Both the position numbers and the translations under genes were made by a program. This document shows positions 61,974 to 64,000 of a DNA stretch of 64,000 bases, in pieces. The notes under the pieces are model-generated. The model saw only the letters and a program-made list of their open reading frames with translations, was not told the origin of the DNA and searched no databases. Location: positions 11,550,001 to 11,614,000 of the forward strand of contig CM059586.1 of NCBI GenBank assembly GCA_030407085.1. The letters run 5' to 3'. The first letter of the stretch is position 1. Each line of letters starts with the position of its first letter. Origin of the DNA: Trichopria drosophilae (lineage: Eukaryota; Arthropoda; Insecta; Hymenoptera; Diapriidae).

Positions 61974-63153
61974 TTCTCTAAATATGAATTAACCCATTAA
62001 CGCCCAAATGCACAGAAAATTTACACCAACTTCAACGCTTATTTCCAGTATGAAATAAATTTCGAAAAAAGTTAAACTTACCAGATTCTACCATTTTCGG
62101 GGTCGCTCTTTCGAGTGGTGAAGAGAAAATTGTAAAAAATTCAAAATTTATCTATGATTTTAGCATATGTAATAAAAAAACGAGTTTTTTTCAGGGCGCA
62201 TTTCTTACAAATATCCAGTTTTCGATACTATATCGTGTTTTGAAAGGGCTAAAATATATTAGAAGCGTGCACTCGATAGTTGTACTTAAAAACTACACTG
62301 GTATATATTTTAAATTTTGCCATGTTAAATCCAAAATTAAATCCACCGCAGCAACGAATTTCTATTTGAAATTGAACAATTTTTTTCTTCAAAACCATAC
62401 ACTTTAGAGAAAAATTTCTAAGGACAGTTTTGTTTAGAATGAGTCAAAAAATACCCTCCAATTTTTTCAAGATGTATTGTTACAATTTTTAAGTGTATGG
62501 TTTGTAAGAAAAAAATGTTCAATTTTAAACAGAACTTTGTTGCTGCGGTGGCCATTTTGAATTTAACATCACAAAATTTTAAATATATACCATTGTAGCT
62601 TTTAAGTACAACTATCGAGTGCACACTTCTAATATATTTTATCTCATTCAAAGCACGATATTGTATCGAAATTTCGATATTTGTAAGAAATGCGCCCTGA
62701 AAAAAAACTGTTTTTTTTATTATATATATTAAAATCATAGATAAATTTTGAATTTTTTACAATTTCCTCTTCACCACTCGAAAGATCGACCCCGAAAATA
62801 GTAGAATCTGGTAAGTTTGACTTTTCGAAATTTATTTCATATTAGAAATAAGCGTTGAAGTTGGTGTAAATTTTCTGTGCATTTTGGTTAATTAAAAACT
62901 ATCAATAAGAAAATGAAAAGTGAGTCACCAAATTAATTAATAATCATTTTTGCTAATAAAAAGTTAAAACCTACTAATTTGTTACCAATTCTACATACTT
63001 CTAAACTAAAAAAGTCAATATCTACTTGTAGAGTAGGATTTCACTAGTGAATTAGTATTTTCGTACTATTTGCCTGCAAAAAACTTACTGATTGATGGTA
63101 ATCCACTTTTTGCTGTAGATAAGTCGTTTTTTTATTCATTCAAGTTTAGAGAG
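61974..63153. mobile_element. TA-flanked MITE (CTCTCTAAA family) split by a TTAA element
   Basis: TA at 61972-61973 and 63154-63155. The left remnant TTCTCTAAATATGAATTAA is followed by the inserted element; the rest resumes at TTAATTAAAAACTATCAATA and runs to TTTAGAGAG. Joined across the insertion it matches 6480-6762 (TCAATATCTACTTGTAGA, AAGTCGTTTTTTT). Confidence 0.75.
61993..62887. mobile_element. TTAA-flanked long-TIR fold-back element nested in a MITE
   Basis: TTAA at 61989-61992 and 62888-62891. Left tip CCCATTAACGCCCAAATGC; the right tip TGCATTTTGG is shortened. Two arms of about 400 bp cover almost the whole element (ACACCAACTTCAACGCTTAT, TCGAGTGGTGAAGAG, TACAACTATCGAGTGCAC mirrored). 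No transposase. Confidence 0.8.
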
Positions 63154-64000
63154 TAACTTATCAATTGAAAAATAAGCTACCTTTACGTAAATTAATCACT
63201 TTTTGAAGTGATTACAAATACAAATCAATTGTGTTCATTGTATGCTGACCAATCAGTTTCCAGTAGTTGAAGCATACATCATGAAGCGATTGCTACCGGG
63301 TAACGATTGCAAGTAGGTTATCAAGTTGAAATTCAAGAAATTTGTATGGGAAACCATGGTAGGGGAATACTAATGATTTATGCAGTCCATTGAAGCTTGG
63401 TCCGGTAGACCTGTTTAACAATCAATTGACCTCCCTACACCCGTAGCAACATTGATCCGCCAGGTGCGGCTCATGTCGCGACATATACGCTAACACGGTC
63501 GTGGAATCTCTTAGGATCGAATGTGTTATTATATTCATAACAGCCACTTCTACTGATGAAGCTCTTAGATGTCGCAAAAATTAGAAATGTACTTTTAAAA
63601 AGAACAAAACTATCACAAATGTAATCCCTTCAGGTACTATTAGAGGGACCTATTTATCTGCCAGAGTTATAACGAATTTGGTTGGCCATTATCAACGTAT
63701 TAAAAGTTTCGCAATATTATGTCAACTCATAATCAGTGACCATGGAAAACACTAAGTTTTAACTGTGTACCATGCAATGAAAAATGTTTGCTTCAAAGAG
63801 TTCAGAAGTGTTCGTATTCAATCATGTAATTTCCCAGCTCTACTTTTGTATATTCAATTCAAACCACATTGTAGGGTATATTAAAACCAAGTCCAATAAG
63901 TCAAGACCAAGTTTAGTCGGTGAAGGATACGATATTCTTGTTCATAAGTTACCTTTGCAAACTATATCCGAGTTTTTGCGTGAAAAAAAATTGTTCGTTC

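Larger units (their letters stand above)
19283..64000. other. Region upstream of the first recognised SLO2 exon: long 5' intron or 5' flank
   Basis: No further channel exon was found on the minus strand and no other host gene on either strand. The listed mobile elements and GC-richer islands lie inside. Stretches where I see nothing supported: 19290-20080, 20570-21740, 21850-23080, 23300-24275, 29040-30215, 30430-33860, 38090-39720, 44400-45520, 47700-48180, 48430-49380, 51100-51750, 52095-54940, 55035-55645, 57900-61970 and 63160-64000. Confidence 0.6.

Noticed and set aside
63548..63580. CTGATGAAG as a hammerhead core
   Set aside because: No stem II partner and no GAAA box at the proper distance.
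1..64000. tRNA genes, rRNA and CRISPR arrays
   Set aside because: No T-arm/B-box pattern with a foldable partner, no rRNA-like segment and no regularly spaced identical repeats were seen.

Overview
The window is AT-rich eukaryotic DNA, very probably from an insect. The only recognisable host gene is part of a SLO2/KCNT-type (sodium/chloride-activated, high-conductance) potassium channel gene on the minus strand. Three consecutive coding exons are present (19282-19203, 10879-10780 and 3625-3427 in transcript order), with matching intron phases and consensus GT/AG borders. They encode the end of the cytoplasmic N-terminus, transmembrane segment S1, the S1-S2 loop and S2. The start codon, the remaining N-terminus, the pore and the long gating-ring C-terminus lie outside the window or were not found. 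Introns are 7-8 kb or longer. The 45 kb upstream of the first recognised exon is either a long 5' intron or 5' flanking DNA.

Nearly everything else that can be interpreted is mobile DNA, and most of it is built as inverted repeats. The recognisable classes are: (1) Penelope-like retroelement (PLE) insertions. Four of them (9532-9956, 18521-18805, 26498-27650, 30232-30414) are bounded by exact 13-bp target-site duplications. They carry hammerhead-ribozyme-like cores in various states of decay, and one keeps a decayed RT-end plus GIY-YIG endonuclease frame. (2) TTAA-flanked, piggyBac-like non-autonomous elements with CCC...GGG ends. Many consist almost entirely of two long inverted arms (1618-2854, 42065-43407, 49387-50590, 55652-56725, 61993-62887). 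(3) TA-flanked Tc1/mariner-type MITEs with CAC...GTG ends (7931-8228, 13008-13241, 23093-23290, 28574-28999, 43730-44393, 46072-46161) and a related CTCTCTAAA-ended family (6480-6762, 61974-63153). (4) A fold-back family of repeated GTCGG/CCGAC blocks with 8-9 bp duplications (21750-21842, 24288-24504; relative at 35535-35685). (5) A TAA-flanked PIF/Harbinger-like long-TIR element (6297-7523). (6) A 5'-truncated non-LTR retrotransposon end (10145-10533).

Several insertions are nested. Together with one apparent empty site these confirm element borders directly from sequence. Most of this lies in or near a probably transcribed channel gene, so the pre-mRNA could contain several long hairpins.

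A few GC/CpG-richer islands (14620-14850, 25980-26460, 36440-37030, 41000-41650, 48180-48430, 57330-57900) are candidate regulatory or first-exon regions, but none shows a convincing conserved protein. No tRNA, rRNA or CRISPR array was seen. Boundaries and similarities were judged by eye; no alignment or database search was run.
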